Shown: positions 54,004 to 64,000 of the stretch, in pieces
Position numbering within the stretch: the first letter of the stretch is position 1
Layout of the letters: every line of letters starts with the position of its first letter
Origin: Variovorax ginsengisoli
GTDB lineage: Bacteria; Pseudomonadota; Gammaproteobacteria; Burkholderiales; Burkholderiaceae_C
Reading direction: 5' to 3'
DNA: 64,000 nt
NCBI RefSeq assembly: GCF_030811835.1
Contig: NZ_JAUSRO010000011.1
Coordinates: 124,001-188,000, forward strand
The notes under the pieces: generated by a model
The model's input: only the letters and a program-made list of their open reading frames with translations
Databases searched by the model: none
What the model was told of the DNA's origin: nothing
Made by a program: the position numbers and the translations under genes

Positions 54004-55597
54004 GCGGGTCTCCGGTCTCGGGTGCAGTGGAAGGGGCGCCGGCCGTGCCGGTGGCATGGGCGATCAGCGCTTCCTCGCTCAGGTGGCGGGCGTCCAGCGT
54101 GGCCACCAGCCGGCCCGCGCGCATCACCGCGACGCGGTGGCACAGGCCGATGAGTTCCATGAGCTCGGACGAGACGACGATCACGGCCAGCCCGTCGCGG
54201 GCCAGTCGCTGGATCAGGAAATAGATGTCGCGCTTGGCGCCGACGTCGACGCCGCGCGTGGGTTCGTCGAGCACGACCACCTTGGGCCGCGGCTGCAGCA
54301 CCTTGGCCAGCGCCAGCTTCTGCTGGTTGCCGCCCGACAACGACGAGGCCCTGACGTCGAGCGAGCCGGTGCGAATGCCGTAGTCCTTGACCGCTTCTGC
54401 CAGTGCCGCACGCTCGGCTGCCGGTTGGAGCCAGGGCTTGGCATAGCGCTCGAGCGCCATCAGCGTGAGGTTCTGGCGCAGGCCGAAGTCCACGTGCAGG
54501 CCCTTGCCCTTGCGGTCTTCGCTCAGGTAGGTCAGGCCATGCCGGGCCGCATCGCGTGGATGACGCAACTGCACCGGCTGGCCGAGCATCTCGACCTCGC
54601 CACTGCCCGGCCGCAGGCCCATCAGGCCTTCGAAGAGTTCCGTGCGGCCCGCACCGACCAGACCGGCAAAGCCCAAAATCTCGCCCGGACGCACCTCGAA
54701 GCTTGCCTCCTGCGCCCAGCCGGGCACGGTGAAGCGGCGCACCTGCATCGCGGGCGCCCCGCCTGCGGCCACGTCGTCGCGCACGGGGTACAGGTCGGCC
54801 AGTTCGCGGCCGACCATCAGGTTGGCCATCTGCTGGCGCGTCACGTCGGCGGTGAGCGCGCGCGTCACGAAGCGGCCGTCGCGCATCACGATCACGTCGT
54901 CGGTCACGCGCTCAACCTCGTCGAGCTTGTGCGAGATGTAGACGACGGTCACGCCCTCCGAGCGCAGCTGCGCGATCAGCCTGAAAAGGCGCTCGGTCTC
55001 GCCCGGCGTGAGCGTGGCCGTCGGTTCGTCCATGATCAGCAGCCGGGCCCGGCGTGCAACCGCCTTGGCGATTTCCACCAGCTGCTTCTCGGCCACGATG
55101 AGCCGGCGCACCTTGGTGCGCGGATCGATCTGCAAGCCGACCTGCGCCAGCGCCGCGGCGGCGTCGCGTTCCATGGTGGCATCATCGAGAAGCCAACCCT
55201 TTTTCTTCTCGTGGCCGAGGAAGATGTTCTGCGCCACGCTCAGGTCTTCGGCGAGATTGAATTCCTGGTGGATCAGCACGATGCCATGCGCTTGCGCGTC
55301 GCGCGAATTCGCAAACTGTTGCGCCACGCCGTTGATGCGCAAGCCACCCGCCGTGGGTTGCTCGTAGCCCGCAAGGATCTTCATCAACGTGGACTTGCCG
55401 GCGCCGTTCTCCCCCAGCAGGCCGTAGACCCGGCCGGGCGCCAGCGAGAAGCTCACGTCGTGCAGCACCTGCACCGAACCGAAGGCCTTCACGATGCCGT
55501 CGAACTCGACCGCCACGCCCGCACCGCGGGCGAGCAACGCTTCCGTTTCCATGGGGGACTCCTGGCGCATGGGCCGGCCTTGTTGCGTCGGGCTCAT
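53990..55597 (-). CDS. Sugar ABC transporter ATPase with two ATP-binding domains (RbsA-like)
   Basis: A 535-residue double ATPase. The first cassette has Walker [14 protein letters not shown] and Walker [16 protein letters not shown]. In the second, the Walker A region is degenerate ([13 protein letters not shown]), but signature [15 protein letters not shown] and Walker [16 protein letters not shown] are intact. This asymmetry is normal for the RbsA/XylG group. ATG at 55597 overlaps the stop of the ROK gene (ATGA). Confidence 0.95.
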   Translation of the reverse strand: MSPTQQGRPMRQESPMETEALLARGAGVAVEFDGIVKAFGSVQVLHDVSFSLAPGRVYGLLGENGAGKSTLMKILAGYEQPTAGGLRINGVAQQFANSRDAQAHGIVLIHQEFNLAEDLSVAQNIFLGHEKKKGWLLDDATMERDAAAALAQVGLQIDPRTKVRRLIVAEKQLVEIAKAVARRARLLIMDEPTATLTPGETERLFRLIAQLRSEGVTVVYISHKLDEVERVTDDVIVMRDGRFVTRALTADVTRQQMANLMVGRELADLYPVRDDVAAGGAPAMQVRRFTVPGWAQEASFEVRPGEILGFAGLVGAGRTELFEGLMGLRPGSGEVEMLGQPVQLRHPRDAARHGLTYLSEDRKGKGLHVDFGLRQNLTLMALERYAKPWLQPAAERAALAEAVKDYGIRTGSLDVRASSLSGGNQQKLALAKVLQPRPKVVVLDEPTRGVDVGAKRDIYFLIQRLARDGLAVIVVSSELMELIGLCHRVAVMRAGRLVATLDARHLSEEALIAHATGTAGAPSTAPETGDPHVHA

Positions 55598-56811
55598 GGC
55601 GCCACCCCGCGCACCTTGAGCGTTTCCTGCATCGCCAGCACGCCTGCGCCGATCAGGCCAGCCTGCGCACCGAGCGGCGTGTACTGGATCTCCAGGTGGC
55701 GCGTCGACAGGGCCAGCGAGCGCTGATAGACGCTCTGGCGCACCGCCGCAAGGAACAGCGGCCCAATGTGCGTGACGCCGCCGCCGATGAAGACGTGCGA
55801 CGGATTGAAGAAGTTCACCACCGACGCCAGCATCTGCCCGAGCAGACTGCCAGCGCGCTGGATGATGGCATTGGCCGCGGCGTCGCCCGCGCGGCCGGCA
55901 TGGCCCACATCAATCGCGTCGATGCGGCCCTTGTCGCGCAGGCACTCGGCCAGCATCGCGCTTTCACCGGCTTCCACAGCCTGCACCGCCATGCGCGTGA
56001 TCGCCGGGCCGGCGGCCATGACCTCGACACAGCCCAGGTTGCCGCAATGGCAGCGTGGGCCTTCCTGGTCGACGCAGATGTGGCCCACGTCGCCGGCCGA
56101 ACCTGCCGCGCCGCGGTACACCTCGCCGTGGCAGACGATGCCGCAGCCGATGCCCGTACCGACCTTGATGACCAGGAAGTTGGAGAGCGAACGCTTCAGG
56201 CGCCAAAGCTCGCCGAGCGCCATGAGGTTGACGTCGTTGTCGACGAAGACGGGCGCTGCGTAGTCCTCGCGCAGGCAGTCGCGGATTGAAAAACCGTCCC
56301 AGGCCGGCATGAGCGGCGGATTGACCAGTTGACCGATGCCGAAGTTGACGGGCCCAGGTACGCCGATGCCGATGCCCATTACCTGGTCGGCCCCAAGGCC
56401 CTGGCGGCCCAGCAGTTCACGCAGCAGGCAGCGCACCCGCGCCAGCACCACGCCGGGCCCCTGACGGACGTCGGCTGGTTCGGCGTGCTGAACGAGGGGG
56501 GTGAGGTCCGGCCGCAACAACGCCAGGTCCAGGCTGGTCGCGCCGATGTCGACGCCCACGAGCACGCCAAGGGTGCCGTTGATCTGCAGATTCTCGGCGC
56601 GGCGCCCCCCCGATGAAGCCTGCAGGCCAGCCTCTGCCAACAGGCCCTGGTCAAGCAGGCCGGCGATCATCGCGTTGGCCTTGCTGCGCGAGTAGCCCAG
56701 CTGTTCGGCCATGCCATGACGCGAACCGCCGGCCGACCAGAACGTCGTCTCCAGCAGGCGCATCTCATCGGCAGTGAGGCCACTCCAGCGTTGCAAGCTC
56801 GTCTCCAGCAT
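55594..56811 (-). CDS. ROK-family transcriptional regulator of the sugar operon
   Basis: A 405-residue ROK regulator. An N-terminal winged helix (MAEQLGYSRSKANAMIAGLL) precedes the sugar-kinase-like domain: GVLVGVDIGATSLDLALLRP, PAPVFVDNDVNLMALGE and the Zn-binding motif CHCGNLGCVEVMAAG. The Gly-rich sugar site is IGIGVPGPVNFG. It is the first gene of the operon and so is autoregulated. It probably represses the operon and releases it on binding the imported sugar. ATG at 56811 is preferred because the frame upstream of it reads through the promoter. Confidence 0.93.
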   Translation of the reverse strand: MLETSLQRWSGLTADEMRLLETTFWSAGGSRHGMAEQLGYSRSKANAMIAGLLDQGLLAEAGLQASSGGRRAENLQINGTLGVLVGVDIGATSLDLALLRPDLTPLVQHAEPADVRQGPGVVLARVRCLLRELLGRQGLGADQVMGIGIGVPGPVNFGIGQLVNPPLMPAWDGFSIRDCLREDYAAPVFVDNDVNLMALGELWRLKRSLSNFLVIKVGTGIGCGIVCHGEVYRGAAGSAGDVGHICVDQEGPRCHCGNLGCVEVMAAGPAITRMAVQAVEAGESAMLAECLRDKGRIDAIDVGHAGRAGDAAANAIIQRAGSLLGQMLASVVNFFNPSHVFIGGGVTHIGPLFLAAVRQSVYQRSLALSTRHLEIQYTPLGAQAGLIGAGVLAMQETLKVRGVAP

Positions 56812-56884
56812 TCTTGTGTTGCGCTCCCCTCTTGCGTGGAAGCTGCCGAATACTAGTGGGGCATCTTCTGCCGGACAAGGCTTA

Positions 56885-56909
56885 ACTTCGGCCAAATTAA
56901 TACCGAAGT
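56885..56909. promoter_or_regulatory. Putative ROK operator upstream of the sugar operon
   Basis: The inverted repeat ACTTCGG - N11 - CCGAAGT has an AT-rich centre (AAATTAATA). It lies 74 bp upstream of the ROK gene start in an otherwise featureless gap. Long AT-centred palindromes are typical of ROK (NagC/XylR) operators. Its use is an inference. Confidence 0.6.
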
Positions 56910-56942
56910 CGATCGAATGTATGTGTGATGCTTTCCAAAGCG

Positions 56943-56968
56943 ACAAAGCCGCCCGAGGGCGGCTTTGT
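56943..56968. terminator. Terminator hairpin of the ATP synthase operon
   Basis: The arms ACAAAGCCGCCC and GGGCGGCTTTGT form a perfect 12-bp stem with a two-base loop. It follows the atpC stop by 52 bp on the minus strand. The T tract after it is weak, so termination may be incomplete. Confidence 0.8.
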
Positions 56969-57020
56969 GGAGGCAGAACGCACAACGACGTGCATTCCGC
57001 AAGGCGTTGCGAAGCGCTGC

Positions 57021-57440
57021 TTACTTCTTCTGGCGGTATTTGCGCAGCGCGGCGATCTGCGCAGCCATCACGGCCAGCTCCGACTGCGCCATGGCGATGT
57101 CGATGTCGCTCTTCGCGTTCTTCAACGCTTCTTCGGCAGCGGCCTTGGCCTGGTTTGCCTTTTCGTCATCGAGGTCCTTGCCGCGGATCGCGGTGTCGGA
57201 CAGCACGGTGACGGTGTTCGGCTGCACTTCGAGGATGCCACCGGCCACGAAGACGAACTCCTCGCCGCCATCGGCCATCTCGATGCGCACGGCACCGGGA
57301 CGAATGCGCGTGATCAGCGGTGTGTGGCGCGGATAGATGCCGAGCTCGCCGGCTTCACCGGGCAGCGCGACGAAGCGTGCTTCGCCCGAGAAGATCGACT
57401 CTTCCGCGCTGACGACGTCGACGTGAATGGTGTTTGCCAT
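57021..57440 (-). CDS. atpC: ATP synthase F1 epsilon subunit
   Basis: A 139-residue central-stalk subunit with the beta-sandwich ([59 protein letters not shown]) and C-terminal helical hairpin. It couples gamma rotation and inhibits ATP hydrolysis. It is the last gene of the operon. Confidence 0.97.
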   Translation of the reverse strand: MANTIHVDVVSAEESIFSGEARFVALPGEAGELGIYPRHTPLITRIRPGAVRIEMADGGEEFVFVAGGILEVQPNTVTVLSDTAIRGKDLDDEKANQAKAAAEEALKNAKSDIDIAMAQSELAVMAAQIAALRKYRQKK

Positions 57441-57458
57441 GTGCGTTCCTCAGCCGCC

Positions 57459-58919
<1,461 letters not shown>

Positions 58920-59795
58920 TTAGACGCCGGCGGCCGCAGCAGCGCCCGACACGATTTCCGACAGCTCTTTCGTGATGCCGGCCTGACGGGTCTTGTTGTA
59001 GATCAGCTTGAGTTCGCCAATCACGTTGCCTGCGTTGTCGGTGGCAGCCTTCATGGCCACCATGCGGGCCGACTGTTCCGACGCCATGTTCTCGGCCACG
59101 GCCTGGTACACCAGCGACTCCACGTAACGCACCAGCAGCTCGTCGATCACGGTCGGCGCATCGGGCTCGTAGATGTAGTCCCAGGCGTGCTGACCCTTTT
59201 CGGCCTTCAACGTTTCGGGGGCGAGCGGCAGAAGCTGCTCGATCACCGATTCCTGGCGCATCGTGTTGATGAACTTCGTGTAGCAGATGTACACGGCGTC
59301 CAGCTTGCCTTCGGCGTAAGCGTCGAGCAGAACCTTGACCGGGCCGATCAGCTTGTCGAGGTGTGGCGTGTCGCCCATCTGGGTGACATGCGATACCACG
59401 CGTGCACCGACGCGGTTCAGGAAGCCGAGGCCCTTGTTGCCGATGGCCACCGCCTCAACCGCCACGCCTGCGGCCTGCTGCTCACGCAGCTTGGCCGTCA
59501 ACGCGCGCAGCACGTTGGTGTTCATGCCGCCGCACAGACCCTTGTCGGTCGTCACGAGGATGAAGCCCGACGCCTTGGCGTCGTTGTTCTTCATGAACGC
59601 GTGCGTGTACTCCGGGTTCGCCTGGCCGAGATTGGCCGCGACGGTGCGGATCTTCTCGCTGTAGGGGCGTGCGGCACGCATGCGCTCCTGCGCCTTGCGC
59701 ATCTTCGATGCGGCCACCATTTCCATGGCCTTGGTGATCTTCTTGGTGTTCTCCACCGATTTGATCTTGCCGCGGATTTCCTTGCCAGCTGCCAT
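58920..59795 (-). CDS. atpG: ATP synthase F1 gamma subunit
   Basis: A 291-residue rotor shaft with the N-terminal [20 protein letters not shown], the central [20 protein letters not shown] and the C-terminal coiled helix [20 protein letters not shown]. It rotates inside the alpha/beta ring. Confidence 0.97.
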   Translation of the reverse strand: MAAGKEIRGKIKSVENTKKITKAMEMVAASKMRKAQERMRAARPYSEKIRTVAANLGQANPEYTHAFMKNNDAKASGFILVTTDKGLCGGMNTNVLRALTAKLREQQAAGVAVEAVAIGNKGLGFLNRVGARVVSHVTQMGDTPHLDKLIGPVKVLLDAYAEGKLDAVYICYTKFINTMRQESVIEQLLPLAPETLKAEKGQHAWDYIYEPDAPTVIDELLVRYVESLVYQAVAENMASEQSARMVAMKAATDNAGNVIGELKLIYNKTRQAGITKELSEIVSGAAAAAGV

Positions 59796-59816
59796 TGGGA
59801 CTCCTTGCGTTGCCGA

Positions 59817-61370
<1,554 letters not shown>

Positions 61371-61417
61371 GACTCTTTCCTTCTTTCAATAAATGGGGCC
61401 AACCGCCACTCGCCGCA

Positions 61418-61948
61418 TCAAGCGGTGAGCGCTGCTTTCATTTGCTCGAGACGAGCCTTCACGGAGGTGTCGAGGACTTCGTCACCCACCACGACGCGAA
61501 TTCCGCCGATCAGCGAGGGATCGGACTCGACCCGCAGGTTGAGCTGGCGTCCAAAGCGACGTTGCAGCGCAACGCCGACGTCGTTGAGGCTCGCCTCATC
61601 GATCGGGAAGGCGCTGTAGATCACTGCGTCGGAGGCACCGTTGCGCACATTCTTCAGCGCACGGTACTGGACCGCGACCTCGGGCAGCGCGGCAAGCCGG
61701 CCATTGTCGATCACGGTGCGCAGGAAGTTCTTGCCGTGGTCCGGCAGGCTCTGCGGCAGGAGGCCTGCGATCAGGTCGAAGACCTGGTCGGCAGACACCT
61801 TGGGATCGGCAGCGAACTGCTGGAGCAACGGGGTGGCGGCAAGGTCAGCCAGCTGGTCGATCCAGCCGGCCGTGCCCTCGATATCACCCGAGGAAGCCTT
61901 GAACAGCGCATCGGCATACGGACGGGCAATGGTGGCAAGTTCGGCCAT
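61418..61948 (-). CDS. atpH: ATP synthase F1 delta subunit
   Basis: A 176-residue peripheral-stalk subunit with the N-terminal [15 protein letters not shown] and the C-terminal [18 protein letters not shown]. It links F1 to the b subunits. The operon position is as expected. Confidence 0.96.
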   Translation of the reverse strand: MAELATIARPYADALFKASSGDIEGTAGWIDQLADLAATPLLQQFAADPKVSADQVFDLIAGLLPQSLPDHGKNFLRTVIDNGRLAALPEVAVQYRALKNVRNGASDAVIYSAFPIDEASLNDVGVALQRRFGRQLNLRVESDPSLIGGIRVVVGDEVLDTSVKARLEQMKAALTA

Positions 61949-61955
61949 GGCGTCC

Positions 61956-62426
61956 TCAGAGCTCGGTCTTCAGGCGGTCGAGCAGGTCGGCGTGGACGCC
62001 GGCATTGACTTCCTTGCGGAGAATCTGCTCGGCACCCTTGACGGCCAGCGCGGCGACTTGCTCGCGCAGGACTTCACGGGCACGCATGGACTGCTGCTCG
62101 GCCTCGGCGTGCGCTGCGGCAACGATCTTGTCGGCCTCTTGCGTTGCACGGCCCTTGGCCTCTTCGACGATCTGCTGGGCGCGGCGCTCGGCGTCGGCCA
62201 GCAGATTGGTCGTCTGATTGCGGGACTGCACCAGTTCCTGCTCGACGCGCTGGTTGGCCGAAGCGAGTTCCGCCTTGGCCTTCTCGGCGGCCGCCAGGCC
62301 CGCGGCGATCTTTTGTGCGCGTTCATCCAGAGCCTTCGCGATGGGGGGCCACACGAATTTCATCGTGAACAGCACCAGCAGCAGGAAGACGATGGCCTGA
62401 ACGAACAGGGTCGCGTTGATACTCAC
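61956..62426 (-). CDS. atpF: ATP synthase Fo b subunit
   Basis: A 156-residue subunit with one N-terminal membrane helix ([20 protein letters not shown]) and a long charged helix ([20 protein letters not shown]). It dimerises as the peripheral stalk. The gap to atpH is 7 bp. Confidence 0.97.
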   Translation of the reverse strand: MSINATLFVQAIVFLLLVLFTMKFVWPPIAKALDERAQKIAAGLAAAEKAKAELASANQRVEQELVQSRNQTTNLLADAERRAQQIVEEAKGRATQEADKIVAAAHAEAEQQSMRAREVLREQVAALAVKGAEQILRKEVNAGVHADLLDRLKTEL

Positions 62427-62459
62427 GGCAACACCTTTCTAGAGTGGCGTTGAACGAAT

Positions 62460-62738
<279 letters not shown>

Positions 62739-62804
62739 TTAGATTACAGATTGAAAGCGAAAAGAAAAAAGCAAAAACCAACGGGGAAGCACAAAGAACC
62801 AGGC

Positions 62805-63683
62805 CTAGTGGCCTTCATGAGCCTGGCCCAAATAAATGAGCGTCAACATCATGAAAATGAATGCCTGGAGCGTGATCACCAGAATATGGAAGATCGCCCA
62901 GACGGTACCGGCAATGATGTGACCGATCGGCAACATCACCCCCGAGAACGAGGCCGCCATCGCACCGCCCATGAGCGCGATCAGCATGAAAACGAGTTCG
63001 CCGGCATACATGTTGCCGAACAGCCGCATGCCGTGCGAAACGGTCTTGGCGATGTATTCGATGATCTGCATCAGCAGATTGATCGGCCACAGCACGGGGT
63101 GCGAGCCGAACGGCGCCGTGATCAGCTCATGGCTCCAGCCGCCCAGACCCTTGACCTTGATGCCATAGAACAGGCACAGCAGCAGCACGGAAGTCGACAG
63201 ACCCAGGGTGGTCGAGAGATCGGCCGTCGGCACGACGCGCATGTAAGCGTGCGCCGGATCGTGGCCACCGGCTTCGAACAACTTGGCCCAGATGGCGGGC
63301 AGCAGGTCGACCGGCAGCATGTCCATGGCGTTGAGCAGGAAGATCCACACAAACACGGTGAGCGCCAGCGGCGCAATGAATTTGCGGCTGGTGGCATTGT
63401 GGATGTTCGACTTGGCCTGGTTATCGACCATTTCGACCAGCATTTCGACAGCCGCCTGGAAGCGCCCGGGAACGCCGGAGGTCGCCTTGCGCGCAGCAAG
63501 CCACAGGACGAAGCATCCGATGATGCCGATAACCAGTGCATACAGCACGGAGTCGAGGTTGATGACGTTGAAGTCAACAATGGACTTCTGAGTGACCGGC
63601 TCGAGGCCCCAGTTCACCTGCCAATGCTGCAAATGGTGAACGATGTATTCACTCGCGGTCGGTGCGTGTCCTTCAGCGGCCAT
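62805..63683 (-). CDS. atpB: ATP synthase Fo a subunit
   Basis: A 292-residue proton-channel subunit with several membrane helices. The essential Arg lies in VSHGMRLFGNMYAGELVFML (MRLFGN). The N-terminus (APTASEYIVHHLQHWQVN) and the C-terminal QAFIFMMLTLIYLGQAHE are typical. It forms the interface with the c ring. Confidence 0.97.
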   Translation of the reverse strand: MAAEGHAPTASEYIVHHLQHWQVNWGLEPVTQKSIVDFNVINLDSVLYALVIGIIGCFVLWLAARKATSGVPGRFQAAVEMLVEMVDNQAKSNIHNATSRKFIAPLALTVFVWIFLLNAMDMLPVDLLPAIWAKLFEAGGHDPAHAYMRVVPTADLSTTLGLSTSVLLLCLFYGIKVKGLGGWSHELITAPFGSHPVLWPINLLMQIIEYIAKTVSHGMRLFGNMYAGELVFMLIALMGGAMAASFSGVMLPIGHIIAGTVWAIFHILVITLQAFIFMMLTLIYLGQAHEGH

Positions 63684-63704
63684 CTTTCAGCGTCTCTTTA
63701 AGAA

Positions 63705-64000
63705 TCAAATCCGGTTCAACAACCTGGGCCGCACCACGAGTGCCACCCAGTACATCTTTATCGCTGCCACGACACCGGCCAGCAAAGCCAGCCAGCTCAG
63801 GCTTCCGACCACCCACGGAGCCGCGGCCAGAAAGGCCACGGTCAACCCGAGCTTGATCAGTTCCCAGACAAAAAACCTCAGCATCGCGGCCGACTGATTG
63901 CCAGCCTGCGAGCCCCTCATTGCGCCCCGCACGAACAACGCCGCCGGAATCGCCACCGCCATTGCTCCGTACAGCGCAGACACCCCGGCACCCAGCCGGC
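63705..64000 (-). CDS. atpI: ATP synthase-associated protein I, 5' part outside window
   Basis: The C-terminal 98 or so residues are visible (AGWVPGVSALYGAMAVAIPA, RFFVWELIKLGLTVAFLAAA), with further hydrophobic segments after WVVGSLSWLALLAG. AtpI is a small membrane protein that helps assemble the c ring and starts the atp operon. The frame stays open to the right edge, so the start lies beyond 64000. It is 21 bp upstream of atpB. Confidence 0.9.
   Translation of the reverse strand, partial: RLGAGVSALYGAMAVAIPAALFVRGAMRGSQAGNQSAAMLRFFVWELIKLGLTVAFLAAAPWVVGSLSWLALLAGVVAAIKMYWVALVVRPRLLNRI

Overview
The window is GC-rich chromosomal DNA from a betaproteobacterium. Gene content and order (rsmI/yraN/diaA/BON-lipoprotein, yggS next to pilT, atpIBEFHAGDC, a putA/Lrp divergent pair, many LuxR-type and RND genes) and the intergenic stem-loop repeats fit the Burkholderiales, most likely a Comamonadaceae member such as Variovorax. 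That placement is inference from gene style, not a database match. Most long alternative-frame ORFs are high-GC shadows and are left out.

Layout. 1-8.6 kb: a putA truncated by the window edge, divergent from an Lrp-type regulator; a 7TMR-DISM histidine kinase with its LuxR-type response regulator; yggS, pilT and the metallophosphoesterase pdeM. 8.7-15.2 kb: a secreted histidine acid phosphatase lipoprotein, a lemA-TPM-TPM operon, a SnoaL-like protein and a YheT hydrolase. 15.3-22.8 kb: a cytochrome c and a tripartite RND efflux operon (acrA-acrB-outer membrane lipoprotein, all leftward) with a divergent acrR that starts at TTG and has an AcrR-like operator in front of it.

22.9-31.05 kb is the accessory part: an 8.1-kb genomic island integrated at the 3' end of tRNA-Arg(CCG). 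It is bounded by 62/63-bp near-identical direct repeats that contain the tRNA 3' end plus its terminator. It carries a P4-type integrase split by a -1 frameshift, integrase arm-type repeats at both ends, an IS5-family insertion, a stand-alone RES-domain protein, and a tight AT-rich three-gene operon: DNA methyltransferase, DUF262 (GmrS-like) protein and HEPN protein. The operon is the best candidate in the window for a poorly described anti-phage or restriction-like system: modification enzyme, nucleotide-driven sensor, and an RNase-type HEPN effector where GmrSD systems have an HNH nuclease.

31-42 kb: secreted hypothetical proteins, a DUF3616-type lipoprotein, an FdhF/YdeP molybdo-oxidoreductase translationally coupled to a catalase-family gene, and the rsmI-yraN-diaA-BON cluster. 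42-50.6 kb: a 3-hydroxyisobutyrate-dehydrogenase-like gene; three genes of the ligase-associated DNA damage response cluster (MBL exonuclease, ATP-dependent ligase, DEXH helicase), whose usual fourth member pdeM lies 35 kb away in this window; and a Cache-HAMP-PAS-GGDEF diguanylate cyclase. 50.6-56.8 kb: a ROK-regulated sugar ABC operon ending in a Gfo/Idh/MocA oxidoreductase, with stem-loop repeats in two of its gaps. 57-64 kb: the F1Fo ATP synthase operon, cut off in atpI at the right edge.

A copy of a repeat resembling the intergenic stem-loop family also lies in frame inside putA.
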